NCBI RefSeq assembly: GCF_013184775.1
Contig: NZ_JAATVV010000011.1
Span: 62,001 to 126,000, forward strand
DNA from: Martelella sp. HB161492
GTDB taxonomy: Bacteria > Pseudomonadota > Alphaproteobacteria > Rhizobiales > Rhizobiaceae
Direction of reading: 5' to 3'
DNA: 64,000 bases
Every line of letters begins with the position of its first letter. Positions within the stretch are counted from its first letter, which is position 1. The notes under the pieces are model-generated. The model made no database searches. It was not told where the DNA came from and was given only the letters and a program-made list of their open reading frames with translations. Positions 1-8,872 of this stretch are shown here, piece by piece. Position numbers and translations under genes: made by a program.

Positions 1-342
1 GGCGATGCGGGTCGTCGGACCGGCGAATCGCTGGAACATTTCCTCATCATTCGACCAGTCGATGAAGCCGGCAATTGCATCGTCGGGACCGGCCGGCCGG
101 TCGAGCGCGATCAGCCGCCGGGCCATGGCCAGCATCTGGGTTGCATCATCCGTCAGTCGTCCCGGCGCCAGGCCCTTGGCGAAGGGCGCATGTTCCGGCG
201 GCTGGCGATAGGTCACGACCGGACCGCCAAAGACCTCACAGATCAGTGCCGGATACATGCATTCCGTCGCAGCGCCCAGCGCATCGCCAACGCAGGCGGC
301 GGCCAGTACCGCTTCGATTTTCTGGGCCAGATCCGAACTCAT
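1..342 (-). CDS. ADP-ribosylglycohydrolase family protein (partial, runs off left edge)
   Basis: Only the first 114 codons are present. The ATG at 342 overlaps the stop of the upstream kinase gene (ATGA), making this a distal gene of the transport operon. The visible part carries the family hallmarks GDALGAATE (residues 19-27) and LTDDATQM (from residue 63). The Thr-Asp-Asp of the second motif is where DraG/ARH-type enzymes bind their dinuclear metal. Known family members hydrolyse glycosidic bonds to an ADP-ribosyl or related ribosyl group. The neighbouring PfkB kinase and nucleoside phosphorylase suggest a small-molecule ribosyl substrate instead of protein de-ADP-ribosylation; this is inference. 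The catalytic C-terminal half is outside the window. Confidence 0.85.
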   Translation of the reverse strand, partial: MSSDLAQKIEAVLAAACVGDALGAATECMYPALICEVFGGPVVTYRQPPEHAPFAKGLAPGRLTDDATQMLAMARRLIALDRPAGPDDAIAGFIDWSNDEEMFQRFAGPTTRIA

Positions 343-1277
343 GATACTGCATTCTCCCTGTCGCGCAGCCGTTCGGCTGCCTTGTCATATTCACATTTTC
401 CGGTTTCGAGGAAATGGGCGGAACAGGCCGTTGCCTGTCGCAGTGCCCTCTCGAAGGCGCTTCCGCGGCGCAGCGCGGTTGCGAGGCCGGCGAGAAAGAC
501 ATCGCCGGCGCCAGTGGTGTTTTTCGGCCTCACCTTCAGCGCAGTGACGGTCTGGACCGCTCCATCGGCGAAAGCGATCAGCCCTTCGGCTCCAAGCGTC
601 ACGATCGCCCGGCCCGCGCCTTTCTCAACGAGTGTTTGCGCCAGCGTACTGGCGGCGTCCTCAAGGTCTGCCGTCACGGAATTGCGCTTCATCCAGGCTT
701 CAAGCATCTGCCTGTTGGTCACGGCGATATCGGTCTGAGGCAGGACGCGCTCCAGAGCATCCCAGCCCCAGCGTTCGATCTCAGGCAGTTCGAGATCGAT
801 CATCCGCGACAGGCCGAGCGGCTCGGCCCGGGCAAAGATGGCCGCGACGGCTTCGGGATGGAAAAGATTGGCAATGACGGTATCGCCCGGCTGAAGCTCC
901 ACTTTGGTTCCGATTGCCTCAAGCGCTTCGATCCGCATCGGATCGATCAGGATCGCCTTTTCGCCGGTTCGATCAACGATGATCAGCGCCGAAGCCGTGG
1001 CGGCATCGGCCTCCACTTCGACCGCCTCGGTCGACAGATCATGATCCGCAAGCCACTGCATCAGCTTGGTGCCGTCGCCATCATCACCGATGGTGGAAAC
1101 GAGGCGGGCATCTTCGCCAAAACGCGACAGGGCAAAGGCACAGTTCAGCGGAGGCCCGCCAGCCCGTTCGTCCTTTTCCTTGATGAAGGCTTTCTCGTCA
1201 TGGCCAGGCAGATCATCGACCGTCAGAATACGGTCGAGCACCAGCGGCCCGAGGCAATAGACTGCACCCTTGGTCAT
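339..1277 (-). CDS. PfkB-family carbohydrate/nucleoside kinase
   Basis: This 312-residue protein has the full ribokinase-fold layout. An N-terminal substrate lid contains GGPPLNCA (about residues 40-47), and the C-terminal PfkB signature NTTGAGD lies at 253-259, its Asp being the catalytic base. Family members phosphorylate a hydroxymethyl group of a sugar, nucleoside or sugar acid with ATP. The start overlaps the stop of the ABC ATPase gene (ATGA at 1277) and the stop overlaps the next start, so translation is coupled across three genes. Position between a nucleoside phosphorylase and a glycohydrolase suggests that it phosphorylates the pentose or nucleoside released or imported by this system. 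The exact substrate cannot be read from the sequence. Confidence 0.88.
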   Translation of the reverse strand: MTKGAVYCLGPLVLDRILTVDDLPGHDEKAFIKEKDERAGGPPLNCAFALSRFGEDARLVSTIGDDGDGTKLMQWLADHDLSTEAVEVEADAATASALIIVDRTGEKAILIDPMRIEALEAIGTKVELQPGDTVIANLFHPEAVAAIFARAEPLGLSRMIDLELPEIERWGWDALERVLPQTDIAVTNRQMLEAWMKRNSVTADLEDAASTLAQTLVEKGAGRAIVTLGAEGLIAFADGAVQTVTALKVRPKNTTGAGDVFLAGLATALRRGSAFERALRQATACSAHFLETGKCEYDKAAERLRDRENAVS

Positions 1278-2377
1278 GCGGCCTCCAGCTTCTGTCCGGT
1301 CTTTGCATCGAAAAGCAGAGGTGCGGCATCGGCAATGCGAATATGCGCAGGCGCGCCGAACTGCGGCGGCTTTTCGCGCGATGGCACCGCGAGACGGTGT
1401 TCACCGAGAGCGACGTGAACGAGCCATGCCCCGCCGATATATTCGCTGGAATGGACCTCGCCCGAAACCGTTCCATCATCGGCCGCATCGGCAAAGGACA
1501 GGCGGTCGGAGCGAAGACCGAGCAGCAGCGACCGGCCGGGCGCCGCATCAACGGCGCGCCGGAGCGCAGCCGAGGGCGCAAATGCGGCCCCTCCAAGCGT
1601 GAGACCGCCGTCCTGCGCCTTTTCCACCGGCAGAAGGATCGCCGGCGGATTGCCGACGAAGGTGGCGACGAAGGCGGAAGCGGGCTGCTCGTAGATGGTC
1701 TCGGGGCTGTCATGCTGCAGCACATAGCCGTTCGCCATGACGGCAACCCGGTCAGCCATGCTCATGGCCTCCTCCTGATCATGGGTGACCATGACCGTGG
1801 TGAGCCCGATACGCTCGTGAAGCTCGCGGATATCGACGCGCACGCTCTTGCGCAGCACCGCATCGAGATTGGATAGCGGCTCATCAAGAAGCAGAAGCTT
1901 CGGCCGGATCACCAATGCACGGGCAAGCGCCACGCGCTGCTGCTGACCGCCGGAAAGCGCGTTGGGCATGCGCGCGGAAAGCCCGTGCAGCTTGACCAGA
2001 TCGAGCGCTTCGGCGACCCGGTCATCGGCCTCTTGCCCCTTGATCCCGCGCATATCGAGGCCGAAACGGATATTCGCATCGACGCTCATATGCGGAAACA
2101 GCGCATAGGACTGGAACACGATGCCGATATCGCGCTTGAAGGTCGGGATCGCATCAAGCCCCGCGCCGGCCAGCGCCATCGTGCCCTGGGTCGCCTTTTC
2201 AAGCCCGGCAATGATCTTCAGAAGCGTGGTCTTGCCGCAGCCAGACGGGCCCAGAAGCGCAAGGAACTCGCCCTTGCGGACCGAAAGCGAAACGCTTTTC
2301 AGCGCCGGCTCGGCTCCGCCATAATTCTTCATCACCTTGGAGATGACCAGGTGATCGGGCGCGTGTTTTTCAGCCAT
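1274..2377 (-). CDS. ABC transporter ATP-binding protein (PotA/FbpC-like)
   Basis: The 367-residue ATPase energises import by the two permeases encoded upstream. Walker A GPSGCGKTT is at residues 43-51, the Q-loop is FQSYALFPHM, the ABC signature LSGGQQQR is at 141-148, Walker B LLLLDEP is at 161-167 and the switch is VTHDQEEA. A C-terminal TOBE-type region of about 130 residues follows, as in spermidine/putrescine, iron and maltose-type ATPases. I chose the ATG at 2377 over a TTG further upstream because GGGAGG lies 8 nt before it. The ATG overlaps the TGA of the phosphorylase gene. Interposing a nucleoside phosphorylase between permease and ATPase genes is unusual and points to a nucleoside-like substrate. 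Confidence 0.92.
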   Translation of the reverse strand: MAEKHAPDHLVISKVMKNYGGAEPALKSVSLSVRKGEFLALLGPSGCGKTTLLKIIAGLEKATQGTMALAGAGLDAIPTFKRDIGIVFQSYALFPHMSVDANIRFGLDMRGIKGQEADDRVAEALDLVKLHGLSARMPNALSGGQQQRVALARALVIRPKLLLLDEPLSNLDAVLRKSVRVDIRELHERIGLTTVMVTHDQEEAMSMADRVAVMANGYVLQHDSPETIYEQPASAFVATFVGNPPAILLPVEKAQDGGLTLGGAAFAPSAALRRAVDAAPGRSLLLGLRSDRLSFADAADDGTVSGEVHSSEYIGGAWLVHVALGEHRLAVPSREKPPQFGAPAHIRIADAAPLLFDAKTGQKLEAA

Positions 2378-3197
2378 TCGCATCCTCCCGGTGCAGGCGG
2401 GCAAGCGCCTTCAGGCCCACGGAAATCGCCGCCGTCTGGCCGGAACCGGACTTGTGCAGCTCACCGGTCACGACATTGTCGCCGACTGAGCAGACTGCAC
2501 CGCCGCGTCGGCCGTAAAGGCTGCATAGCGTCAGGATTGCTGCACTTTCGCGGTCCGTGTTGAGGATGCCGGCCCGGCTCCAGTAATCGATGATGCCTTT
2601 ATGATCATCTTGAAGATAGCCGCCCGGCCCCGGCTTGCCCCAGCCGCAATATTCGCTGTCGCCGGAACGGGTGATGCCGATGTGATAGGGATGGCCAACT
2701 GTATCAGCGGCAGCCTTCATGGCCGCAACCACCTGCCAGTCGGCAATCGCCGGATATTCCATCCGCACATGCGCCTTGGTCATCCCCTCATCGCGCACCG
2801 CGCCGGACGAGATCACGACATCGCCGACGCCGACTTTCGGGCTCCATGCGCCACAGCCGCCAATGCGGATAACCGTGGTGCAGTCGGTGAAATTGAACAG
2901 ATCCATCAGCGCCAGTTCCGCTTCCGGCGAACCGGAACCACCGGAAACAACGGTGACCGGCGAGCCCTCATAGGTCCCTGTGATCGAGGTGAACAGCCCG
3001 GTTTTCGCGGCAAGCTCAGGATTGTCGAGGGCAGAGGCGAGAGAATCCTCGGCTGCGCCATCGCCGACCACCAGCGGATCGGCAACGGCCAGCACCACAT
3101 AAGGCGCGATCCGGTCACGCTTGAAGCCCGTCAGAAGCGGAATACCGTCACGCACGAAATGCGGCATGGTTTTCGTATATTTATATTCTTCAGACAT
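2370..3197 (-). CDS. Nucleoside phosphorylase (PNP/UDP family)
   Basis: The protein (275 residues) belongs to the purine nucleoside/uridine phosphorylase superfamily, which cleaves the N-glycosidic bond of a nucleoside with phosphate to give base plus pentose-1-phosphate. The phosphate/ribose-binding glycine-rich segment VVSGGSGSPEAELAL (about 84-98) is visible. So is the core strand IRIGGCGAWSPKVGVGDVVI (about 108-127), and near residues 216-246 the ESAAILTLCSLYGRR...VGDNVVTG segment that forms the ribose/base pocket. It resembles uridine phosphorylases more than trimeric PNP, but base specificity cannot be assigned. The gene lies inside an ABC transporter operon, 14 bp after the permease gene and overlapping the ATPase gene, implying that it acts on the imported compound. 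Confidence 0.85.
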   Translation of the reverse strand: MSEEYKYTKTMPHFVRDGIPLLTGFKRDRIAPYVVLAVADPLVVGDGAAEDSLASALDNPELAAKTGLFTSITGTYEGSPVTVVSGGSGSPEAELALMDLFNFTDCTTVIRIGGCGAWSPKVGVGDVVISSGAVRDEGMTKAHVRMEYPAIADWQVVAAMKAAADTVGHPYHIGITRSGDSEYCGWGKPGPGGYLQDDHKGIIDYWSRAGILNTDRESAAILTLCSLYGRRGGAVCSVGDNVVTGELHKSGSGQTAAISVGLKALARLHREDANG

Positions 3198-3211
3198 TTA
3201 TATGACTTTCT

Positions 3212-4006
3212 TTACAGTCTGCGTGACCATTTGAACAGAAATTCACCGATCAAGGCGGCAACGAGGATGAAGGCGACGATGGCGGAGCCGATTGCCAGCG
3301 TAATCGGATCAATGCCCTGGCTTCTGAGCTGGGCGTAGAGGCGCACCGGAAAGGTGATCCAGCGCGCGCCGGCAATCAGCGAAGAAACGATGACATCGTT
3401 GAAGGAGATCAGCAGCGAGAATGCTGCGGATGACACAAGGCCCGGCATGGCGAGCGGCAGGGTGATGCGTCCGATCACCCGCATCGGAGAGGCGCCAAGC
3501 GTTGCCGCGGCCTGTTCCAGCAGCGGATCGAGATCGGCAAAGGTCGAGACCATGATGCGCACGGTGAAGGGCATGGTGATAACCGCATGCGCCAGTACCA
3601 GCGCCGGCAGCGTGCCGGACATGCCAAGCTTTGAATAGATCTGCAGCAGCGCGATCGCCCAGACAATCAGCGGCAGCACCAGCGGCGTCATCAGGATCGC
3701 CTCGATGATCCGCCCGCCTGCCGGTTTGAAGCGCACCAGCGCGAAGGCGGCAAGGCCACCAAAGATGACCGAGACGAAACCCGCCAGCACGGCGACGATC
3801 AGGCTGACGGACAGCGCACTCTTGTATTCACGGCTCTCAAGGGCTGCCTGATACCAGCGCAGCGAATAATCCTTCGGCGGAAAACGGAAGAAACTGGCGT
3901 CATCGAAGGAGGCGAAGATCAGCACGGCAATCGGCGCCAGCAGGAAAATGAAGGCAAGGATGGTCCACAGAAAGCGGGCCGAGACGGCGAATCCATAGGT
4001 TTTCAT
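3212..4006 (-). CDS. ABC transporter permease (PotC/YdcV-like)
   Basis: This 264-residue inner-membrane protein has about six hydrophobic segments. Its EAA-type cytoplasmic loop is AAATLGASPMRVIGRITLPL (about 170-190), the contact site for the ATPase. It is the second permease of the importer, and its start overlaps the stop of the first permease (ATG at 4006, stop at 4003). The topology and the LLISFNDVIVS segment are typical of the PotC branch of polyamine/2-aminoethylphosphonate-type importers. Substrate class is inferred only from the family and the enzymes encoded downstream. Confidence 0.9.
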   Translation of the reverse strand: MKTYGFAVSARFLWTILAFIFLLAPIAVLIFASFDDASFFRFPPKDYSLRWYQAALESREYKSALSVSLIVAVLAGFVSVIFGGLAAFALVRFKPAGGRIIEAILMTPLVLPLIVWAIALLQIYSKLGMSGTLPALVLAHAVITMPFTVRIMVSTFADLDPLLEQAAATLGASPMRVIGRITLPLAMPGLVSSAAFSLLISFNDVIVSSLIAGARWITFPVRLYAQLRSQGIDPITLAIGSAIVAFILVAALIGEFLFKWSRRL

Positions 4007-4887
4007 GCCGTTACTCCCGTTTCAGCGGAAACCGGGTCGGGTTTGCGCGCAAGAAGCTTCGAAAGCGCCGAGCCGATGCCGAGACCGATCGCCAGAAGCG
4101 CAAGCATGACAACGGCAATCGCCGAGGCAAACGGCCAGTCCAGCACCAGCGAGGCCTGTTGATAGGCCATGGTGCCGAAGGTGGCGATCTTGCCCTGGCC
4201 GAGGATCTGCGGCGTGACGAAGGAGGTGAGCGACGCGCAGAAGACCAGCACCGAACCGGCGACGACGCCGGGCGCAATCAGCGGCAGGATAACACGGCGC
4301 CAGACGACAGGCATCGGTGCGCCAAGCGTGGCCGCCGCCGCCTCGACATCCTTCGGCAGGTGCGACAGCGCATTGACCAGCGGCAGCAGCATCAGCGGCA
4401 GAAAGGCCTGAACAAGGCCGATGACGACGCCGGGTACCGTGCCGAGAAACTTTATGCTGGATCTGATCAGCCCCATCTCCTTCAGGACCGAATTGACGAC
4501 ACCAAGCGGGCCGAGAAGATGCAGCATGCCAAGCGATGGCAGCAGCGCGCCGGAGACGAGCGGCACCAGAATCAGCGCCAGAAGCAGACCTTTCGCCCGG
4601 CCGGCGCTGACGGCGATCTGACGGGCGACAGGCAATGCGATGATGAGGCACAGAATGGTCGCAAGCGCGCTGAGCCAGAGCGTGCGGAAGAACACCTCGG
4701 CGAAATAGCTGTCGGAAACGAGGCGCGCATAATTGGCGAGGCTGAAGCCATCAGCCATCAGCAGCGATCCCTCGCCGCGCACCTTGAAGGAGGTCACGAC
4801 CAGCCAGAGGAAAGGCAGCAGGAAAACGCCCCCGGAAAGAATGAGGGCCGGAGCCAGAAGAAGCGTGGCGCGTCTGTTCATCGGCAT
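4003..4887 (-). CDS. ABC transporter permease (PotB-like)
   Basis: The first permease of the importer is 294 residues from the ATG at 4887; ATG 4881 and GTG 4890 are alternatives, and none has a strong Shine-Dalgarno. Six membrane segments are apparent. The EAA loop AAAATLGAPMPVVWRRVILPL lies near residue 190, followed by CASLTSFVTPQILG, a sequence typical of PotB/HisM-type polyamine permeases. It pairs with the overlapping PotC-like permease gene and follows the binding-protein gene after a GC-rich stem-loop at 4918-4948. Confidence 0.88.
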   Translation of the reverse strand: MPMNRRATLLLAPALILSGGVFLLPFLWLVVTSFKVRGEGSLLMADGFSLANYARLVSDSYFAEVFFRTLWLSALATILCLIIALPVARQIAVSAGRAKGLLLALILVPLVSGALLPSLGMLHLLGPLGVVNSVLKEMGLIRSSIKFLGTVPGVVIGLVQAFLPLMLLPLVNALSHLPKDVEAAAATLGAPMPVVWRRVILPLIAPGVVAGSVLVFCASLTSFVTPQILGQGKIATFGTMAYQQASLVLDWPFASAIAVVMLALLAIGLGIGSALSKLLARKPDPVSAETGVTA

Positions 4888-4917
4888 CACAATCGAAAAA
4901 TCTTGAAGGGCATGAGC

Positions 4918-4948
4918 GCCCGCCGCACGGGGGATCTGCGCGGCGGGC
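4918..4948 (-). terminator. Intercistronic stem-loop after binding-protein gene
   Basis: A perfect 9-bp GC stem (4918-4926 pairs with 4940-4948) with a 13-nt loop lies between the binding-protein stop and the permease start. There is no U-tract. Such hairpins after the binding-protein gene commonly protect its mRNA or attenuate the membrane genes, giving excess binding protein. A matching arrangement occurs at 53845-53869. Confidence 0.5.
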
Positions 4949-4973
4949 CGTTCAGGAACTTTTCAGGCCGGGA

Positions 4974-6005
4974 TTACTGGCCGAGAAGGTCCTTGTTCCA
5001 GCGCTGGGTCCAGTCGCTGCGCTGGCTGATGACATAGGGCCAGTCGAGCTGAACCAGGCTGTCGACCTCTTCCGGCGTGTCGATCACATCGGCAGATACC
5101 GTTTCAGGCAGCTTCACATTCTTGTTGGTCGGGCCGAAATAGATCTGTTCGGCGTAGTCTGTCTGGTTCTTCACGCCGAGCGCCTTTTCGGCAAACATCT
5201 TGGCCAGTTCCGGCTCGGGCGAATTCTTGACCAGGCACAGCATGTCGCGCACCAGAACCGGACCCGGATCGGTCGGGAAGGAGAATCCGATATCGGGATG
5301 TTCCTTCAGCGCAGAGAGCACATAGCCCGAGATCATCGGCGCCATGACAACTTCGCCGGCATCCATCATCGCAAAGACCTCGTCCAGATTGGTGTAGGTC
5401 ATGGCGATCGGCTTCAGCTCTTCAAGCTTGGCGAAAGCGGCATCGGGATCATGCTCATCGGCTCCGGCAAGGCGGGCGGCAACGCCGATCAGGCCATCAC
5501 CTTCCGAACCCGGATACTGCGAAACGGCGATCTTGCCGTTATATTGCGGATCCCACATATCCTTCCATTCCGGCGGATGGTCGACCAGCGTCTTGTTATA
5601 GGCAATGCCAAGGCCGACCAGAGACATGGCGTAGCAGCCATTGTTCATGCCATCCCAGATGTTCTTGTACATGTCGCTGTCCGGATCGGGCGCGTCGACG
5701 ACACCATCGGCCAGAGCCTGCGGTGCCTCATACATGTTGAGGAAGGCCACATCCATGGTCGGATTGTCCTTCTCGGCATAGATGCGGGCCATACGGTCGC
5801 CCGTGCCGCCAAGCACGAATTCGACCTTGGCACCGGTTTCCTTTTCAATCGGATCGGCGGCATTCTCGCGCAGCAGACGTTCGATATCGCCGCCCCATAC
5901 GCCGACAACCAGCGTGTGACCGGAATAGTCTTCAGCCGCAAAGGCGCTGACGGCCGAAAGGCCGATCGTGCCGGCCAGAAGCATGCTCGTGAGAGACTTC
6001 AGCAT
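4974..6005 (-). CDS. ABC transporter substrate-binding protein (PotD/FbpA-like)
   Basis: This periplasmic binding protein (343 residues) is made with a Sec signal peptide: a Lys near the N-terminus, a hydrophobic core, and likely cleavage after AFA at residue 23 before AEDYSG. The mature part shows the extracellular solute-binding family 1 fold seen in PotD-like proteins (VVGVWGGD near the N-terminus, then a two-lobe layout). It captures the substrate of the importer encoded by the next genes. The start at 6005 is supported by AAGGGG about 9 nt upstream. Ligand identity is open. The spermidine-type family also includes thiamine, phosphonate and opine binders, so the nucleoside link rests on gene context alone. 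Confidence 0.9.
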   Translation of the reverse strand: MLKSLTSMLLAGTIGLSAVSAFAAEDYSGHTLVVGVWGGDIERLLRENAADPIEKETGAKVEFVLGGTGDRMARIYAEKDNPTMDVAFLNMYEAPQALADGVVDAPDPDSDMYKNIWDGMNNGCYAMSLVGLGIAYNKTLVDHPPEWKDMWDPQYNGKIAVSQYPGSEGDGLIGVAARLAGADEHDPDAAFAKLEELKPIAMTYTNLDEVFAMMDAGEVVMAPMISGYVLSALKEHPDIGFSFPTDPGPVLVRDMLCLVKNSPEPELAKMFAEKALGVKNQTDYAEQIYFGPTNKNVKLPETVSADVIDTPEEVDSLVQLDWPYVISQRSDWTQRWNKDLLGQ

Positions 6006-6176
6006 GGTGGATCATTCCCCTTGTTTGTTTTGATCGGGTTACCCCGGCGCATGGAACGCAGCGAGCCAGATGCAGCGACAGATCGGGGCCGCGGACATGT
6101 CTGGCTGGCGCTCTCCGGATCCGATTAAACGGCAGGAATTGACAAACCATAAGTCCCTTGAGGCTAATACAGTCTA

Positions 6177-7160
6177 TTAGTCCAGACGAATGGGTTCAGG
6201 CGAAGTTTCACTTGAAGGAACGGTATCGAATTCGCTTATCTCTTGAGCAACCCGGCGCAGCAATTTTCGGAACCACTGATTGCCGGGCGAGAGATGCGAC
6301 CTTTCATGCCACAGCGTGTAGAAACTCATTTTCGCCAGTTCCTCGGGCGCCGCCACAATGGTGAACTTGCCAGACAGAGCCATCTGTTCGGCAAAGGGGC
6401 GCGAACTGGTGAACACGAGATCGGTGCGCTCCAGCATATGCGGCACCAGCGTGAACTCGGCCACCGACATGGCGATGTTGCGCTTCACATCCAGCTGCGC
6501 CAGCTGTCCGTCGATCGGGCTGATGGCCGGGCTGGTATGCGGCGTCGGCGACAGATGGTCCAGCGTCAGATAGTCCTCGAGGCCGATGCGATGCCGTCCC
6601 GCCAGCGGGTGATCATTGCGCATCACCAGCACGATATCGGTTTCCAGAAGCGGGGCGAAACGCAGATAGTCACGCGGGGTCGGCCAGTTGCCGATGACGA
6701 GATCGAGCTTGCCGCTTTCCAGCTCGGAGAAAATCTCGCTCTCTTCCGGGATAGAGCAGAAATCAAGCGGCATCATCGGCGCTTCGCGGCGCACCAGTTC
6801 GGCAATGCGCGGCATGAAGAAGGTGCCGAGACAATTGGCGGCGTAAACGCGGAAGCGCCTGTTGTAATGCGCCGGATCGAAGCTTTCGCCACTATCGGCG
6901 AGCGCATCGATATCCTGAAGGATCCGCGCCACCTGCCCCCTTATGCGAAGTCCCTTTTCCGTCGGGATCAGTCTGACCCCGCTTCTGACAAGCAGCGGAT
7001 CGCCCAGAATTTCGCGGAGGCGCTTCAGCGAGAGCGATATGGACGGCTGGCTCTGCCCGAGGATGGTGGCGGTTCTGGAAACACTGCACTCATCCATAAG
7101 AACATTCAGAATGCGCATCAGGCGCAGATCAAGACCATGGTCGCCGGCAAGATTTGCCAT
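6177..7160 (-). CDS. LysR-family transcriptional regulator
   Basis: The regulator has 327 residues, with an N-terminal winged helix-turn-helix (SVSRTATILGQSQPSISLSLKRL segment, about residues 26-48) and a LysR substrate-binding domain from about residue 95. The start at 7160 is chosen over ATGs upstream because GGGAG lies about 8 nt before it. It is transcribed toward the ABC operon with a 171-bp gap and divergently from the aminohydrolase gene. The classical LysR arrangement therefore predicts that it controls both directions, with the imported compound or a catabolite as inducer. The domain resembles NodD/PcaQ-type regulators only in general terms. Confidence 0.92.
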   Translation of the reverse strand: MANLAGDHGLDLRLMRILNVLMDECSVSRTATILGQSQPSISLSLKRLREILGDPLLVRSGVRLIPTEKGLRIRGQVARILQDIDALADSGESFDPAHYNRRFRVYAANCLGTFFMPRIAELVRREAPMMPLDFCSIPEESEIFSELESGKLDLVIGNWPTPRDYLRFAPLLETDIVLVMRNDHPLAGRHRIGLEDYLTLDHLSPTPHTSPAISPIDGQLAQLDVKRNIAMSVAEFTLVPHMLERTDLVFTSSRPFAEQMALSGKFTIVAAPEELAKMSFYTLWHERSHLSPGNQWFRKLLRRVAQEISEFDTVPSSETSPEPIRLD

Positions 7161-7254
7161 GAGACATGCTCCCTTTTTCATCAAAGGGTTTCACAATGCC
7201 GGCGCGCGGCCCACCACAGGCGCCCCGACGGCGCAATAATCATCCCCGTCTTTG

Positions 7255-7271
7255 ACAAAAGCAAGCTTTGT
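7255..7271. promoter_or_regulatory. Candidate regulator-binding palindrome in lysR/aminohydrolase intergenic region
   Basis: ACAAA-N7-TTTGT is a 5-bp inverted repeat with a 7-bp spacer in the 149-bp divergent region. It overlaps a TTGACA hexamer (7252-7257) that could be a -35 element for the plus-strand aminohydrolase gene, but no good -10 follows. It does not fit the T-N11-A LysR box exactly, so assignment is weak. Confidence 0.25.
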
Positions 7272-7309
7272 GCCACGCAGCACAACATGACATCGCAATG
7301 GAGAATGAA

Positions 7310-8815
7310 ATGGCAATCCTGATCAGGAACGGTCTCGTCATAGACCAGTCGCTTCCCGAACATCCCTTCACGCGCGGCGACCTGCTGATCGACGGTGACC
7401 GGATTGTCGCCCGCGGAGCGGATCTTTCAGAACGTGCCGCCGGCTTTGCCGATCTCGAGACAATCGACGCCAGCGACAAGCTCGTCATGCCCGGCTTCAT
7501 TGATGCCCATATGCATTCCAATGAAGGTTTCGAGATGGGCCGCTATGACAACCTGCCGCTCGAAATCTGGCTCTCGGAAGTCTATCCGCCGCTTTTTGCA
7601 AATCAGATGTCCTGGCGTGACCATTATCTGCGCGCCATGCTGGTGGCGATCATTTCGCTGAGATCCGGCGTCACCACGCTGCAGGACGATGTGATCAACA
7701 TTTCCGGCACACCGGACGCCGTCGATGCAACGGCAACCGCCTTTCGCGATGTCGGTCTGCGCGGCTGGATCACCGCGTCGATGTGGGATGAGAGCTATTG
7801 CAACAGCCTGCCCTTCATCGGCGATCTGGTGCCGGCAGAGCTGAAAGCCCGGCTTGAGGCGACGCCTGCGCCGGACTGGAAGGCGCAGATCGAACTGTTC
7901 GAGGAACTGTCGAAGAACTGGCACGGCAAGGACAACATGCGCATCATTCTCGGTCCCTGCGGGCCGCAGCGCTGCTCCGAGCGTCTGCTGCAGGAGGTCG
8001 CCAGCCTGTCCGAGGCGCGAAACCTTCCCGTTCACTGCCATGTTCTGGAAACCAAGACGCAGGCCGTGACCGGCCAGGAAAAATACGGCCGCACGCTGGT
8101 CGAATTCCTCAAGGATATGGGCTTGATGACCCATCGCCTGACGATGAACCACGCCATCTGGCTGACCGACAGCGACATTGCCACCATGGGCGCTGCCGGA
8201 TGCTCGACCACCCACAATCCGCTCGCCAATCTCAAGCTCGGCTCAGGCGTGTCCCCGGTCCGCAAGATGATGAAGGCGGGCGTCAATGTCGCGCTCGGCT
8301 GCGATGGCGTTGCCTCCGCCGATACCGCCGACATCTTCGTCGCCTTCAAGGTTGCCGCTGGCCTGCACAAGATCGGCACATTCGACTACAACGACTGGAT
8401 CTCTGCCCATGACGTCTATGACATGGCAACGACATCCGCTGCCCGGACCAGCCTGATGCAGGAGGACGTCGGCACGCTGGCGGAAGGCAAGCTCGCCGAC
8501 ATCATCCTCATGGACAGGAATGACTGGGGCTTCATGCCGCTGCATGATCCGATCAAGAAGATCGCCTTTTCGGTCAATTCGGACGTGGTGACCCATTCCA
8601 TCGTCGGTGGCAAGGTTGTCATGCGTGACCGAAAGCTCACCGCCATCAGCGAAGATGATCTGCGCGGCGAGATCGCTGAAGCGGCTGCCCGCTTTGAACG
8701 CGACATCTGCCCGGCCATGAGCAAGGGCGCCGCCGATGTTCGTCCCTATCTCGACCAGATGTATGCTAAGGCGACGGAACGCGCGCTGCCAATCCATCCG
8801 CGCGTCAACAGCTGA
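7310..8815 (+). CDS. Metal-dependent amidohydrolase (cytosine/guanine/S-adenosylhomocysteine deaminase-like)
   Basis: The 501-residue enzyme belongs to the amidohydrolase superfamily, subtype of aminohydrolases such as guanine, cytosine, triazine and S-adenosylhomocysteine deaminases. Metal ligands are recognisable: HxH in GFIDAHMHSNEG, the His of HCHVLETKTQ, the His of NHAIW, and Asp in LGCDGVAS followed by the capping helix. It starts at ATG 7310, preceded by GGAG with a 6-nt spacer; an in-frame ATG at 7298 is less likely. It probably removes an amino group or halide-like substituent from a heterocyclic ring, in the cytoplasm. Divergent pairing with the LysR gene and the nucleoside phosphorylase operon suggests a purine- or pyrimidine-like substrate. 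Confidence 0.88.
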   Translation: MAILIRNGLVIDQSLPEHPFTRGDLLIDGDRIVARGADLSERAAGFADLETIDASDKLVMPGFIDAHMHSNEGFEMGRYDNLPLEIWLSEVYPPLFANQMSWRDHYLRAMLVAIISLRSGVTTLQDDVINISGTPDAVDATATAFRDVGLRGWITASMWDESYCNSLPFIGDLVPAELKARLEATPAPDWKAQIELFEELSKNWHGKDNMRIILGPCGPQRCSERLLQEVASLSEARNLPVHCHVLETKTQAVTGQEKYGRTLVEFLKDMGLMTHRLTMNHAIWLTDSDIATMGAAGCSTTHNPLANLKLGSGVSPVRKMMKAGVNVALGCDGVASADTADIFVAFKVAAGLHKIGTFDYNDWISAHDVYDMATTSAARTSLMQEDVGTLAEGKLADIILMDRNDWGFMPLHDPIKKIAFSVNSDVVTHSIVGGKVVMRDRKLTAISEDDLRGEIAEAAARFERDICPAMSKGAADVRPYLDQMYAKATERALPIHPRVNS

Positions 8816-8872
8816 ACAAAATCCGGGCAGGACGCGTGCAACTGCGCGCCCTGCCGCATAAGGAGAACATCT

